A stretch of DNA of 64,000 bases. Origin: Pseudoxanthomonas koreensis_A (GTDB taxonomy: Bacteria > Pseudomonadota > Gammaproteobacteria > Xanthomonadales > Xanthomonadaceae). Of this stretch, positions 37,715 through 46,832 are shown in pieces. The stretch covers positions 1,178,001 to 1,242,000 of the forward strand of contig NZ_CP169056.1 of assembly GCF_041890415.1 (NCBI RefSeq), read 5' to 3'. Both the position numbers and the translations under genes were made by a program. Under the pieces are notes generated by a model. It searched no databases and had not been told where the DNA came from. It saw nothing but the letters and a program-made list of their open reading frames with translations. The first letter of the stretch is position 1; each line of letters starts with the position of its first letter.

Positions 37715-37893
37715 TGCGGCGGCCGATGAGCGTGACACGGTGTGGTGCGATGCCTGCTGCCGAGAACAAGCCTCCTGCAGCACCGCTCGCGCAATGGCCG
37801 GATGGTCCCTCCCGGAGGCGAGGCCGCGTCCCATCCCGTTACTTGGAAATGAACCTTCTTCGTGCCTGTCCCTCCAGGCCCCGAGGCCAGGGC

Positions 37894-38379
37894 TCACCGC
37901 CCGCCCGGGCCGGACTGCACGAACTCGGCGATCGCGTCGGCGTGCGACTGGATCAGCCAGTCCTCGCCATGCAGGGCGGTCGGATTGGTCGATTCCACCT
38001 CGCTGCTGCCAAGCACGTTGCCGGCCGCATCGGTGATCGTCACCTCGCTCACGATCCGGTCGGTGCCGGCCATCACGCCGGCCAGTACCCGGGCGGCGCG
38101 CTGGCGCATCTGGTAGCGGGTGACCCGGATCGTGACGGTGGCCCGGGCATGGGGACTCAGGCGGCGCCACATGCGCTGGGTCAGGCGCGAATCCAGGGTG
38201 GCGCGTGCCTGCTGGGGCATGCCGTCGCCCACCAGTTCATAGCGGAAAACGTCTGCGTGCCAGAGCTGGTTTGCGGTGCGCACGCTGGCCGCGGTGCCTG
38301 CGCAACCAGCCAGCAGGCTGGCCATCAGCAGGCCGAAGGCCGCCTTCATCCATCGTGTCCTGGGTGCCAGCCGTGGCAT
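37894..38379 (-). CDS. Uncharacterised lipoprotein
   Basis: A 161-residue protein with a signal peptide ending in a lipobox (LLAGC), so it should be lipid-anchored at the outer or inner membrane. The mature part (about 135 residues) is mixed alpha/beta, with 'RATVTIRVTRYQMRQRAARVLAGVMAGTDRIVSEVTITDAAGNVLGSSEV', reminiscent of DUF4410-like small lipoproteins; I am not confident of that family. I use ATG 38379, which has GAGG about 8 bases upstream; ATG 38349 (MKAAFGLL) would also give a good lipoprotein signal. It starts 10 bases after the stop of the caspase-like gene in the same direction, so the two probably form an operon. Confidence 0.7.
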   Translation of the reverse strand: MPRLAPRTRWMKAAFGLLMASLLAGCAGTAASVRTANQLWHADVFRYELVGDGMPQQARATLDSRLTQRMWRRLSPHARATVTIRVTRYQMRQRAARVLAGVMAGTDRIVSEVTITDAAGNVLGSSEVESTNPTALHGEDWLIQSHADAIAEFVQSGPGGR

Positions 38380-38388
38380 CGGGGTGCC

Positions 38389-39027
38389 TCAGGTGAACAT
38401 GCTGGTGAGCTTGCCGTTCTCGTGGAAGTAGATGTTGAAGCCATAGGTGGAAAACGCGCCGGGCACGATGGCCAGCAGTTCGCTGGCGGCCTTGTGCGCC
38501 ATCGAGCGCGCGGAGTATTTGCGCTTGCCGCGGCCGCGGTTCTTGCGGTACTGCTCGGCCAGCTTGGAGAAGAAGATCATGTCGATGGCGGTGCCATCCA
38601 CCCAGTCCACGCCCTTGCGGTAGCCAGCCAGCCAGTCCAGGTTGGTGCGCCGCGACTCCAGGAAGAAGCGCGCCACCTCGATGTTGCCGGTCAGGCAGGT
38701 GCCCAGGAACAGCCCCTTGATCTGGCCCTCGCGGTTGGACTTGAAGAAGCAGTTGCGCAGCCCGGTGCGGCTGACCGCGTTGGCGGCATTGGGGCCGACG
38801 TGGTTCTCGTCGCCATGGCTGGCCAGGTACACCACCTCGGTGCGCGTGTCGGTGGCGCGCGCCTGCAGGGTCGCCGCCAGCGAGGTCTTCTCCGAGAACA
38901 TGTCGTAGAAGAATGCGCTGGGGTTGCCGAAGTGGATCGCCGAGACCGCCTCGAAGATCGGGCGCACGCTGTGGTTGCCGCTGTCCCACCAGCGGCTTTC
39001 GATCACGGCGAAGGGAGAATCGCTCAT
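38389..39027 (-). CDS. Caspase-fold-like (CHAT/C14-type?) protein of unknown function
   Basis: A 212-residue protein without signal peptide. It has a possible His-Cys dyad in the order and spacing of clan CD cysteine peptidases: H71 in 'VVYLASHGDENH' and C111 in 'GLFLGTCLTGN', each after a hydrophobic strand. 'YLASHG' and 'LGTCLTG' resemble the 'AGHG' and 'SACxTG' motifs of CHAT and caspase domains. The rest ('DWLAGYRKGVDWVDGTAIDMIFFSK') fits no family I know. ATG 39027 is chosen because coding character starts there; the upstream in-frame ORF to 39216 reads like non-coding. It lies upstream of a lipoprotein gene and divergent from comEC. Protease activity is inference. Confidence 0.6.
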   Translation of the reverse strand: MSDSPFAVIESRWWDSGNHSVRPIFEAVSAIHFGNPSAFFYDMFSEKTSLAATLQARATDTRTEVVYLASHGDENHVGPNAANAVSRTGLRNCFFKSNREGQIKGLFLGTCLTGNIEVARFFLESRRTNLDWLAGYRKGVDWVDGTAIDMIFFSKLAEQYRKNRGRGKRKYSARSMAHKAASELLAIVPGAFSTYGFNIYFHENGKLTSMFT

Positions 39028-39272
39028 GGGCTCCTGGCTCAGGCCATGGTGGGCCGCCGCACGGGCAGCGGAAGGGAAGCCTAGCACCGCTGGTGGTGAC
39101 GGCCGCGCCGCGCAGGGAATTCCTACATTCGCCCAGCAGCTTGGCCGATAGAGCCGCCGCGCCTGCTGCGTAGCCTGAAGGCATTCCAAGCGCAAGGACG
39201 CGCCATGCCGCGACATGCAGGCCAGGCAGCAGCGCCATCCGCCTGTTGCAGTGACGTGGCGCAGGTGGGGTC

Positions 39273-41660
39273 ATGAACGCCACGGCCACGCTCCCGGCGG
39301 TGCCACCGCCGGCAAGCCCTCCCGGGCAGGCGTCGCCCCTGCCCGCGCAGGGGCTGGCCTGTGCCGCCGCGCTGTTGGCGGGCGTGGTCGGTTGCCTGTT
39401 CCTGCCGGCGTTGGTGCCGCCCCTGCTGCGATGGCTGTGCGTGGTGGCGGGCCTGGTGGCCTGGGCCTGGCCCTGGCGCGGCCGGGTGGCCGGTGCACTG
39501 CTGCTGGGGTTCGGCTGGGCCGGGCTGCAGGCCGGCTGGGCGCTGGCCGAGCAGTTGCCGGTGGGATGGGAGGGGCGCGAGGCCCGCATGGCGGGGCGGA
39601 TCGTCGGGCTGCCCGATCACGACGTGCGCCGGACCCGGTTCCTGTTCCGTGTGGGTGAGCAGGCTCCGGCGCCACTGCGCGGGCGCCTGCTGCAGCTGTC
39701 GTGGTACGACGACTATGGCGCCACCGAACCCGGCCCGCGGATGACCTTGCGCCCCGGCGCGCACTGGCAGTTGCAGGCACGGCTGCGTGCGCCGCGCGGG
39801 CTAGCCAACCCGGGTGGTTTCGATGCCGGACGCCACGCGCTGGCGCAGGGGATCGCGGCCACCGGCTACGTGCGGGTACCGGAGCAGGCACGCGAACTGG
39901 CGCCGGCCGCCGGCATCGATGCCTGGCGCGGGCGCGTGGCAGACCGGATCGAGGCAGCGGTGGGGTCATCCTCGTCGCGTTTCGTGCGGGCGCTGGCGCT
40001 GGGCGATACCCGCGCGTTGTCCGATGCCGATTGGCACACCTTGCGCGCGGTGGGGCTGACCCACCTGATCGCGATCTCGGGGTTCCATGTCGGCCTGGTC
40101 GCCGGGTTCTGTGCGTGGCTGGCGATGGCGGCGTGGTGGTGCGTGCCGGCACTGGGCCGGCGCTGGCCGCGACCACAGGCCGCTGCAGTGGCGGCGGTGC
40201 TCGGGGCGGCCGGCTATGCGGCGGTGGCCGGTTTCGCGTTGCCCACGGTGCGCACCCTGCTGATGATTGCCGTGGTGGCCGCGGCGCGGTTGCTGCGGCG
40301 GCCGCTGGGCATGTGGCAGGCACTGGCGCTGGCGTTGCTGGTCATCCTGCTGGTCGATCCGCTGTCCGCACTGCAGGCGGGGTTCTGGCTCAGTTTTGCC
40401 GGGGTGGCCTGGCTGGTGTGGTGCTTGCCGACGCAGGGTGGCTCGCGGCGCTGGTTGCGCGAGTTCCTGTCGGCGCAGGGCGTGGCCACGGTGGGCCTGC
40501 TGCCGCTGGGTGCGGTGCTGTTCCACCAGGCCTCGCTGGCCGGGCCGCTGGCCAACCTGCTGGCAATCCCGTGGTGGAGCCTGGTGGTGGTGCCGCTGTC
40601 GTTGCTGGGCACGGCGCTGGAGGCGGTGCATGCCGGTGCCGGCGAAGGACTGTGGAGGCTGGCGGCGGCGTGCTTTGATCCAAGCTGGGCGCTGTTCGAG
40701 CGCATGGGGTCAAGCCGGTTTGCGCTGTGGTGGCTGCCGGAGGCGCGCGCCACTGCCTTGCCGCTGGCGCTGCTGGGTGCGCTCTGGCTGCTGTTGCCGC
40801 GCGGGCTCCCGGGCCGGGCCCTGGCCGTGCTGCTGTGGCTGCCGCTGCTGCATCCGCCACGCGAGCTGCCGCCGCCCGGCGGCGTGGAACTGCATGTGCT
40901 GGATGTCGGGCAAGGCCTGTCGGTGGTCGTGCGCACGGCGCATCATGCGTTGCTGTACGACGCCGGCCCCGCGGTGCGCGATGGCTACGATGCCGGTGAG
41001 CGGGCAGTGCTGCCGGCGCTGCGAGCGCTTGGCATAAGCCACCTGGACCGGGTGGTGATCAGCCACGCCGACCAGGACCACGCCGGTGGCTGGCCGGCGG
41101 TGCGCCAGGGCGTGCCGGTCGACCTTGCGCTGGCGCCGGATGGCGCACCGCTGTCGGCGGACGCACTGTGCCTGGCCGGGCAGGCGTGGAACTGGGATGG
41201 CGTGGAGTTCGGCTTCCTGCATCCGACCGAGCATTTCCCCTACCTGCGCAATGAGGCCAGCTGCGTCCTGCGGATCGCCTCGGCGCATGGCACGGTGCTG
41301 CTGCCGGGTGACATCGGCGAGGTGATCGAGCAGCGCCTGCTGCGTGACCCGGCCGCGTTGCGTGCCGAGGTGGTGGTCGTGCCCCACCACGGCAGCGGAG
41401 GCTCGTCCTCGGCCGGGTTCGTCGCCGCCACCGGCGCGCGCCTGGCGCTGGTGGCGGCCGGTGACGGCAACCGCTTCGGCCATCCGCGGGTGGACGTGGT
41501 GCGCCGCTGGCAGCGTCACGGTGCCGAAGTGCTGGCCACGCCGCGCTCGGGCGCGATCCGGGTCTGGCTGGACCGGGACGGCCTGGCCGTGCGCGAACGC
41601 AGGCCGTGGAAGGCACGGCTCTGGGAGCGGCAGCGGCCGCCGCCTGGCGATCTGCCGTAG
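39273..41660 (+). CDS. comEC: DNA internalisation competence protein ComEC/Rec2
   Basis: ComEC (795 residues) is the inner-membrane channel for single-stranded DNA uptake in natural transformation. An N-terminal set of membrane helices and an OB-like region (residues about 95-160, 'RLLQLSWYDDYG') come first. The polytopic competence domain follows ('LALGDTRALSDADWHTLRAVGLTHLIAISGFHVGL'). A C-terminal metallo-beta-lactamase domain starts near residue 540 ('HVLDVGQGLS') with HADQDH at 598-603 and 'VVPHHGSGGSSS'. All three parts are intact. exbB follows after about 180 bases, the order seen in Xanthomonas. Confidence 0.95.
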   Translation: MNATATLPAVPPPASPPGQASPLPAQGLACAAALLAGVVGCLFLPALVPPLLRWLCVVAGLVAWAWPWRGRVAGALLLGFGWAGLQAGWALAEQLPVGWEGREARMAGRIVGLPDHDVRRTRFLFRVGEQAPAPLRGRLLQLSWYDDYGATEPGPRMTLRPGAHWQLQARLRAPRGLANPGGFDAGRHALAQGIAATGYVRVPEQARELAPAAGIDAWRGRVADRIEAAVGSSSSRFVRALALGDTRALSDADWHTLRAVGLTHLIAISGFHVGLVAGFCAWLAMAAWWCVPALGRRWPRPQAAAVAAVLGAAGYAAVAGFALPTVRTLLMIAVVAAARLLRRPLGMWQALALALLVILLVDPLSALQAGFWLSFAGVAWLVWCLPTQGGSRRWLREFLSAQGVATVGLLPLGAVLFHQASLAGPLANLLAIPWWSLVVVPLSLLGTALEAVHAGAGEGLWRLAAACFDPSWALFERMGSSRFALWWLPEARATALPLALLGALWLLLPRGLPGRALAVLLWLPLLHPPRELPPPGGVELHVLDVGQGLSVVVRTAHHALLYDAGPAVRDGYDAGERAVLPALRALGISHLDRVVISHADQDHAGGWPAVRQGVPVDLALAPDGAPLSADALCLAGQAWNWDGVEFGFLHPTEHFPYLRNEASCVLRIASAHGTVLLPGDIGEVIEQRLLRDPAALRAEVVVVPHHGSGGSSSAGFVAATGARLALVAAGDGNRFGHPRVDVVRRWQRHGAEVLATPRSGAIRVWLDRDGLAVRERRPWKARLWERQRPPPGDLP

Positions 41661-41837
41661 GGACCTTGCACGCGTCCTCTTGCCGCGTATTGGCGTGAAA
41701 GCCACGCCGGGGCATGTTCTTGCGCCTTGCACAAGCGCGCATATGGCCCCGATCCGGCCACCGGGCTGGCGTCCGGCGGGCGTTTCCCGTCATCCTTACG
41801 GTTCGTGGACGCGGCTGCGAGGCCGGAGGTGGTTCAG

Positions 41838-42524
41838 GTGTGGGAGCTGGTCAAGGCTGGTGGATGGCCGATGTTGCCGCTGATCGTGCTGGCCCTGGTG
41901 GCGCTGGCGATCATCCTGGAACGGTTGTGGACCCTGCGCCGGGTGGAGGTGATGCCGCCGCGCCTGGGTGAGGAAGTGCGCAACTGGGCCACGCGTGGCG
42001 AGCTGGACCCGGCGCATATCGAGTCGCTGCGCCGCAATTCGCCGCTGGGCACGCTGCTGGCCGCGGCGCTGGATGTGCGCCACCGGCCGCGGCCGCTGAT
42101 CCGCGAGCGCGTGGAGGACACCGGTCGCCACCTGGTGTTCCGCATGGAACGCTTCCTCAGCGCGCTGGGCACCATTGCCTCGGCCGGGCCGCTGCTGGGC
42201 CTGCTGGGCACGGTGGTGGGTATGATCCAGATGTTCCTCGGCATCCTCGACCATGGCCTGGGCGACGTGAACCAGTTGGCCGGCGGCATCGGCAAGGCGC
42301 TGGTGTGTACCGCCACCGGCATGATCGTGGCGGTGCCGGCGCTGATCTTCCATCGCTACTTCCGCAGCCGCATCGCCGGCTACGTGATCGAGATGGAAGA
42401 GCAGGCCACCGCGTTGCTGGATGCGCTGGAAACCCGCGGCACCGCCGTGCCGGCGCAGCTTGCGGCTGCGCGCGCCGCTGCAGCCGCGTCGCCGGCGCCC
42501 GCACCGGCGCCGTCGAGCGACTGA
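41838..42524 (+). CDS. exbB: MotA/TolQ/ExbB proton channel family protein
   Basis: This 228-residue protein belongs to the ExbB/TolQ family: one N-terminal helix (residues about 10-28), a cytoplasmic domain, then two helices with 'LGTIASAGPLLGLLGTVVGMIQMF' and 'IGKALVCTATGMIVAVPALIFHRYF', the family's core. It would form with ExbD a proton-driven motor in the inner membrane. The GTG at 41838 is chosen because GGAGG stands 8 bases upstream and homologues begin MWELVKAGG. The C-terminal Ala/Pro tail is low complexity. Linkage to msbA suggests a role in lipid export or envelope energisation rather than iron uptake, but this is inference. Confidence 0.88.
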   Translation: MWELVKAGGWPMLPLIVLALVALAIILERLWTLRRVEVMPPRLGEEVRNWATRGELDPAHIESLRRNSPLGTLLAAALDVRHRPRPLIRERVEDTGRHLVFRMERFLSALGTIASAGPLLGLLGTVVGMIQMFLGILDHGLGDVNQLAGGIGKALVCTATGMIVAVPALIFHRYFRSRIAGYVIEMEEQATALLDALETRGTAVPAQLAAARAAAAASPAPAPAPSSD

Positions 42525-42531
42525 GGCCGGC

Positions 42532-42972
42532 ATGCGCATCCGCGACCATCGTGCCCATGATGAGCCGGCCATCGACCTGGTCCCGCTGATCGACGTGATC
42601 CTGGTGCTGATCATCTTCTTCGTGATCACCACCACCTTCGATGTGCGCTCGACCCTGCAACTGCAACTGCCGGTGGCCAGCCCGCAGGAGCCCGCGCCGC
42701 CACGCACCCTCAATATCCTGGTCAATGCCGACGGCCGCTATTTCATCGGTGACCGCGAGGTGCTGCACAGCGGGGTGGAGGCGGTGAAGCAGGCCATTGC
42801 CGATGCCGCCGGCGAGGATCGCGACCAGCCGGTGATGCTGCGGGCCGACGCGCGCACGCCGTACCAGGCGGTGGTGACCGTGCAGGACGCGTTGGCGCAG
42901 CTGGGTTTCCGCCGCATCGCCATCGCCACTGCACCCGAAGCGCCCGGTGCAACGGCGGAGCCGGCACCTTGA
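42532..42972 (+). CDS. exbD: Biopolymer transport protein ExbD/TolR
   Basis: ExbD-like, 146 residues: a short cytoplasmic N-terminus, one membrane helix ('DLVPLIDVILVLIIFFVIT') with D21 at the position of the proton-carrying aspartate, and a periplasmic domain ('LNILVNADGRYFIGDREV'). It starts 7 bases after exbB. Its stop TGA overlaps the TTG start of msbA (TTGA). An in-frame ATG at 42421 lies inside exbB and is rejected. Confidence 0.92.
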   Translation: MRIRDHRAHDEPAIDLVPLIDVILVLIIFFVITTTFDVRSTLQLQLPVASPQEPAPPRTLNILVNADGRYFIGDREVLHSGVEAVKQAIADAAGEDRDQPVMLRADARTPYQAVVTVQDALAQLGFRRIAIATAPEAPGATAEPAP

Positions 42973-44717
42973 GCAAGGCCCACACCCCGGTCTGGCCGAT
43001 CTACCGTCGCCTGCTGGGATACAGCCGCGCGTACTGGGTGTTCCTGGTTGCCGCGCTGGTGGGGATGACGGTCGAGGCAATCGCCGGCGCCAGCTTCGTG
43101 CGCCTGATGAAGCCGCTGACCAACAATTTCGTGCGGCCCACGGCCGAGGACGCGGTGCTGCTGCCGCTGGCCATCGTCGCCCTGTTCGTGTTGCGCAGCC
43201 TGGCCACCTTCGTCACCGACTACGGCATGGCCCGCACCGGGCGCAGCGTGGTGCGCGACCTGCGCGAGCAGACCCTGGCCAAGTACCTGCGGCTGCCTTC
43301 GGCGCACTTCGACGTCGAATCCACCCCGGTCATGGTCAGCCGCCTCAACTTCGACACCGAGCAGGTCACCCAGGCCAGTTCCGAAGCGCTCAAGACCCTG
43401 GTCACCGACAGCCTGACCATCATCGGCCTGCTTGGGCTGATGCTGTGGGCCAGCGTGAAGGTGACCCTGGCGATGCTGCTGATCACTCCGCTGATCGGCG
43501 TGATCGTGTGGTACGTGGGCAAGCGCTACCGGCGCATCAGCGGCGGCATCCAGGACGGGATGGGGCGCATGGCCGCCAGCGCCGAGCAATCGCTGGCGGC
43601 GCAGCAGGACGTCAAGATACACGGCGCGCAGGCACTGGAAACCGGCCGCTACGCCAGCCTGGCCAACCGCATCCTCGGCCTGAACATGAAGGTCGAGAGC
43701 ACCCGTGCCGGTGCCTCGGCCATGGTCCAGCTGCTGGCCGCACTGGCGTTGGCCGCCATCGTCTGGGTGGCCGCGCGCGAAGCGCTGCAGGGCCGGCTGG
43801 ATGCTGGCGACTTCGTGATGCTGATGACGGCGATGATGGCGATCATCCCCTCGCTGCGCCGCTTGACCAGCGTGCAGACGGCGGTGGCGCGCGGGGTGTC
43901 GGCGGCCGAACGCCTGTTCCAGATCATCGACAGCGAGGAAGAGCCCGATACCGGTACGCGCAGCATCACCCGCGCCCGCGGTGAGCTGGCGTTCGAGCAG
44001 GTGAGCCTGCGCTATCGCGACCAGGCCGGGTTCGCCCTGGAGGACATCAGCTTCAGTGCGCGGCCGGGCACGGTCACTGCCATCGTTGGTCGTTCCGGCA
44101 GCGGCAAGACCAGCCTGGTGCGGCTGGTGCCGCGCTTCTACGAACCCAGCAGCGGCCGCGTCACCCTGGACGGGGTGGACCTGGATGAATACCGCATCGC
44201 CGACCTGCGCCGGCAGATCGCCCTGGTGGGGCAGAAGGTGATGCTGTTCGACGACACCGTGGAGGCCAACATCGCCTACGGCGCGCCGATGGACCGCGCG
44301 GCGATCCGCGCCGCGGCCGAGGCCGCCAACGCCTGGGAATTCATCGAGCGCCTGCCGCAGGGCCTGGATACGCCCATTGGCGAGAATGGCGCGCTGCTGT
44401 CCGGCGGCCAGCGCCAGCGCCTGGCCATCGCCCGCGCGATCCTGCGCGACGCGCCGATCCTCATTCTGGACGAGGCCACCGCCGCGCTGGACAACGAATC
44501 GGAGCGGCTGGTGCAGGACGCATTGCAACGGCTGATGCCCGATCGCACCACCCTGGTCATCGCCCATCGCCTGTCCACCATCGAGCATGCCGACCAGGTG
44601 CTGGTGCTGGACCACGGTCGCCTGGTCGAGCACGGCACCCATGCCCAGTTGCTGGCGGCAGACGGCCTGTACGCACGCCTGCACGGCATGCAGTTCCGCG
44701 AGCGTGCGCTTGGATGA
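42969..44717 (+). CDS. msbA: Lipid A export ABC transporter MsbA
   Basis: MsbA (582 residues) flips lipid A-core across the inner membrane. An N-terminal six-helix domain is followed by an ABC ATPase with Walker A GRSGSGKT (374-381), signature LSGGQ (477-481) and Walker B 'ILILDEATAALD', then the switch histidine in 'VIAHRLSTIEHAD'. The start is a TTG at 42969 overlapping the exbD stop; homologues begin MSKAxxPVWPxYRRLL, which fits. lpxK follows 25 bases after the stop, a conserved pairing. Confidence 0.95.
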   Translation: MSKAHTPVWPIYRRLLGYSRAYWVFLVAALVGMTVEAIAGASFVRLMKPLTNNFVRPTAEDAVLLPLAIVALFVLRSLATFVTDYGMARTGRSVVRDLREQTLAKYLRLPSAHFDVESTPVMVSRLNFDTEQVTQASSEALKTLVTDSLTIIGLLGLMLWASVKVTLAMLLITPLIGVIVWYVGKRYRRISGGIQDGMGRMAASAEQSLAAQQDVKIHGAQALETGRYASLANRILGLNMKVESTRAGASAMVQLLAALALAAIVWVAAREALQGRLDAGDFVMLMTAMMAIIPSLRRLTSVQTAVARGVSAAERLFQIIDSEEEPDTGTRSITRARGELAFEQVSLRYRDQAGFALEDISFSARPGTVTAIVGRSGSGKTSLVRLVPRFYEPSSGRVTLDGVDLDEYRIADLRRQIALVGQKVMLFDDTVEANIAYGAPMDRAAIRAAAEAANAWEFIERLPQGLDTPIGENGALLSGGQRQRLAIARAILRDAPILILDEATAALDNESERLVQDALQRLMPDRTTLVIAHRLSTIEHADQVLVLDHGRLVEHGTHAQLLAADGLYARLHGMQFRERALG

Positions 44718-44742
44718 GCGCGATGGAGTGGACCGCAAAGCC

Positions 44743-45909
44743 ATGAGCAAGGCTGCCCCGAAGACGCCCGCCTGGTGGTTCGGCGAGGCTTCAGTGCCCT
44801 GGCTGATGCGCGCGCTCACCCCTGTCTACAGCGGCGTGGTGGCGTTGCGGCGCCGGCTGTATCGCCGCGGCTGGTTGCGCACCCATCGGGTGGATGCACC
44901 CGTGGTGGTGGTTGGCAACCTGGCGGCAGGCGGTGCCGGCAAGACCCCGATGGTGCTGGCGCTTACCGAACAACTGCTGGCGGCCGGCTGGCGTCCGGGA
45001 GTCGCCAGCCGTGGCTACGGGCGGCGCGACGCCGGCACCCCGCGCTGGATCACCAGCGACACCCTGCCGGCCGATGGTGGCGATGAGCCGGTGCTGATCG
45101 CCCACCGGCTGGCAGTGCCGGTGCGGGTGGACCGCGACCGGGTTGCCGCCGCCCGCGCACTGGTCCAGGCCGGTTGCGACATCGTGGTCTGCGATGACGG
45201 GCTGCAGCACTATCGCCTGGGCCGCGACATCGAGATCGAGGTGATCGATGGCGCGCGTCGTTACGGCAACGGCCGCATGCTGCCGGCAGGCCCGCTGCGT
45301 GAGCCGGCGGCACGCGGCCGTGGCTGTGATTTCCGGGTGATCAACCTGGGGCATCTGGAGGCCGTGGCGCCGCCGGCCCCGCAAGAGGCCGCCGCCGGCC
45401 ATGCGGCGGGCGAAGCTGGGGCCACGTCCGGTATCGACTTCCATGGTGGCGCGCTCGCCCAGACTGATGGGGGCCGGCCCCAGGCAGCGGGCAATGGCAC
45501 GGGGCTGGATCCCGGTGCGCGCAACGGCACGGCCACCGGCTTCGGCGAATGGCCCATGAGCCTGCGCTCGCGCAATGCAGTGCCGCTGGTCGGCGGTCGC
45601 CCGCGGCCGTTGTCGACGTTTGCCGGCCAGCGGGTGCACGCGGTGGCGGGCATCGGCAATCCGCAGCGGTTCTTCGACGCACTGCGCGCCATGGGTATGG
45701 GCGTGGTGCCACACGCCTTCTCCGACCACCACGCCTATTCCGCCGCCGACCTGGATTTCGGAAGCCATCTGCCGGTGCTCATGACCGAGAAGGATGCAGT
45801 CAAGTGCACGGCCTTCGCCGACGAGCGCTGCTATGCGGTACCGGTGGATGCCGAGCTGCCGGCCGCGTTCTGGGTGGCCCTGCTGGACCGGATCGGGCGC
45901 CCCGGCTGA
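44743..45909 (+). CDS. lpxK: Tetraacyldisaccharide 4'-kinase
   Basis: LpxK (388 residues) phosphorylates the 4' position of the lipid A precursor at the inner-membrane face. The N-terminal helix and the P-loop GGAGKT (63-68, in 'VVGNLAAGGAGKTPMV') are present, as is 'VCDDGLQHYRLGRDIEIEVID'. Typical LpxK is about 320-345 residues. Here about 60 extra residues (about 204-266; 45352-45540), rich in Gly, Ala and Thr, are inserted between 'RVINLG' and 'FGEWPMSLR'. ATG 44743 fits the family start and lies just after msbA. A REP pair separates it from kdsB. Confidence 0.94.
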   Translation: MSKAAPKTPAWWFGEASVPWLMRALTPVYSGVVALRRRLYRRGWLRTHRVDAPVVVVGNLAAGGAGKTPMVLALTEQLLAAGWRPGVASRGYGRRDAGTPRWITSDTLPADGGDEPVLIAHRLAVPVRVDRDRVAAARALVQAGCDIVVCDDGLQHYRLGRDIEIEVIDGARRYGNGRMLPAGPLREPAARGRGCDFRVINLGHLEAVAPPAPQEAAAGHAAGEAGATSGIDFHGGALAQTDGGRPQAAGNGTGLDPGARNGTATGFGEWPMSLRSRNAVPLVGGRPRPLSTFAGQRVHAVAGIGNPQRFFDALRAMGMGVVPHAFSDHHAYSAADLDFGSHLPVLMTEKDAVKCTAFADERCYAVPVDAELPAAFWVALLDRIGRPG

Positions 45910-45916
45910 CCCTCCT

Positions 45917-45942
45917 TGCAGGAGCCGGCCTTGCCGGCCACC
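45917..45942 (+). repeat. REP-like element, copy 3
   Basis: TGCAGGAGCCGG followed by CCTTGCCGGCCACC, 7 bases after the lpxK stop. It is paired with an inverted copy 56 bases downstream. Confidence 0.72.
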
Positions 45943-45998
45943 GTGGAGGCGGACGGATCGCTGGCATCCGGTTTCACCCAGGGGTTTTTCGCCATCGC

Positions 45999-46024
45999 GG
46001 TCGCCGGCGAGGCCGGCTCCTACA
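45999..46024 (-). repeat. REP-like element, copy 4 (inverted partner of copy 3)
   Basis: On the minus strand it reads TGTAGGAGCCGG followed by CCTCGCCGGCGACC. The pair lies in the lpxK-kdsB gap; kdsB starts 28 bases further on. Confidence 0.72.
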
Positions 46025-46052
46025 ATGGCCGCCTGTTCCAGGAGCACACCAC

Positions 46053-46832
46053 ATGCCCTCGTCACCGGATTTCGTCGTCGCCATCCCCGCGCGCCTGGCG
46101 TCCAGCCGCCTGCCGGACAAGCCGTTGCAGCCACTGGGTGGCGAGCCGCTGGTGCTGCACGTGGCCCGGCGTGCGCTGGCCGCCGGCGCCCGCGAGGTAT
46201 GGCTGGCGACCGATGATGCCCGCGTCGCCGCGGCACTGGCCGGGATCGAAGGCGTGCAGGTGGCGATGACCTCGCCCGGCCACGCCTCCGGCACCGACCG
46301 CCTGGCCGAGTGCGCCGGCATTGCCGGCTGGAGCGCCGACACCATCGTGGTGAACCTGCAGGGCGACGAGCCCTTCGCCCCGGCCAGCGGCATCCGCGAG
46401 GTTGCACGCCTGCTGGCCGACAGCGGTGCGGACATGGCGACCCTGGCCGAGCCGGTGACCGAGGTGGAAACCCTGTTCGATCCCAATGCGGTCAAGCTGG
46501 TGCGGGCCGCCTCCGGCGATGCGCTGTACTTCAGCCGTGCACCGCTGCCGTGGCCTCGCGATGCCTTTGCCGGTGACCGCAGCGTGCTGCCGGCGGGCGG
46601 GCACTGGCTGCGGCACATCGGCATCTATGCGTTCCGCGCCGGCTTCCTGCGCCGGTTTGCGCAGATGCCGCCCGGGCGCCTGGAACAGGTGGAATCGCTG
46701 GAGCAGCTGCGCGCGCTGGAGGCGGGCTACCGCATCGCCGTGGCTCTGGCCCCGGAGCCGTTCCCGCCCGGGGTCGATACCCCGCAGGACCTGGCCCGGG
46801 CGCAGGCCCGACTGGACGGAGCCCGGGCATGA
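46053..46832 (+). CDS. kdsB: 3-deoxy-manno-octulosonate cytidylyltransferase
   Basis: KdsB (259 residues) makes CMP-Kdo, the activated sugar added to lipid A by WaaA. The N-terminal nucleotide-binding motif 'VAIPARLASSRLPDKPL' and 'VVNLQGDEPF' are characteristic, as are 'SGTDRLAE' and 'HIGIYAFRAGFL'. ATG 46053 was chosen because the family N-terminus starts there and GGAG lies just upstream; longer in-frame starts run through lpxK. It overlaps the following phosphatase by ATGA. Confidence 0.95.
   Translation: MPSSPDFVVAIPARLASSRLPDKPLQPLGGEPLVLHVARRALAAGAREVWLATDDARVAAALAGIEGVQVAMTSPGHASGTDRLAECAGIAGWSADTIVVNLQGDEPFAPASGIREVARLLADSGADMATLAEPVTEVETLFDPNAVKLVRAASGDALYFSRAPLPWPRDAFAGDRSVLPAGGHWLRHIGIYAFRAGFLRRFAQMPPGRLEQVESLEQLRALEAGYRIAVALAPEPFPPGVDTPQDLARAQARLDGARA

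Larger units (their letters stand above)
37560..37893. other. Gene-free stretch with an inverted REP pair
   Basis: About 330 bases between the tmRNA terminator and the end of the lipoprotein gene. It holds two REP-like elements in opposite orientation (37584-37609 and 37689-37714). The rest shows no ORF with coding character. Confidence 0.6.

Noticed and set aside
41838..42972. Assignment of the ExbB/ExbD pair to TonB-dependent iron uptake
   Set aside because: No tonB or receptor gene is adjacent; the link is to msbA and lpxK, so the iron role is unsupported.
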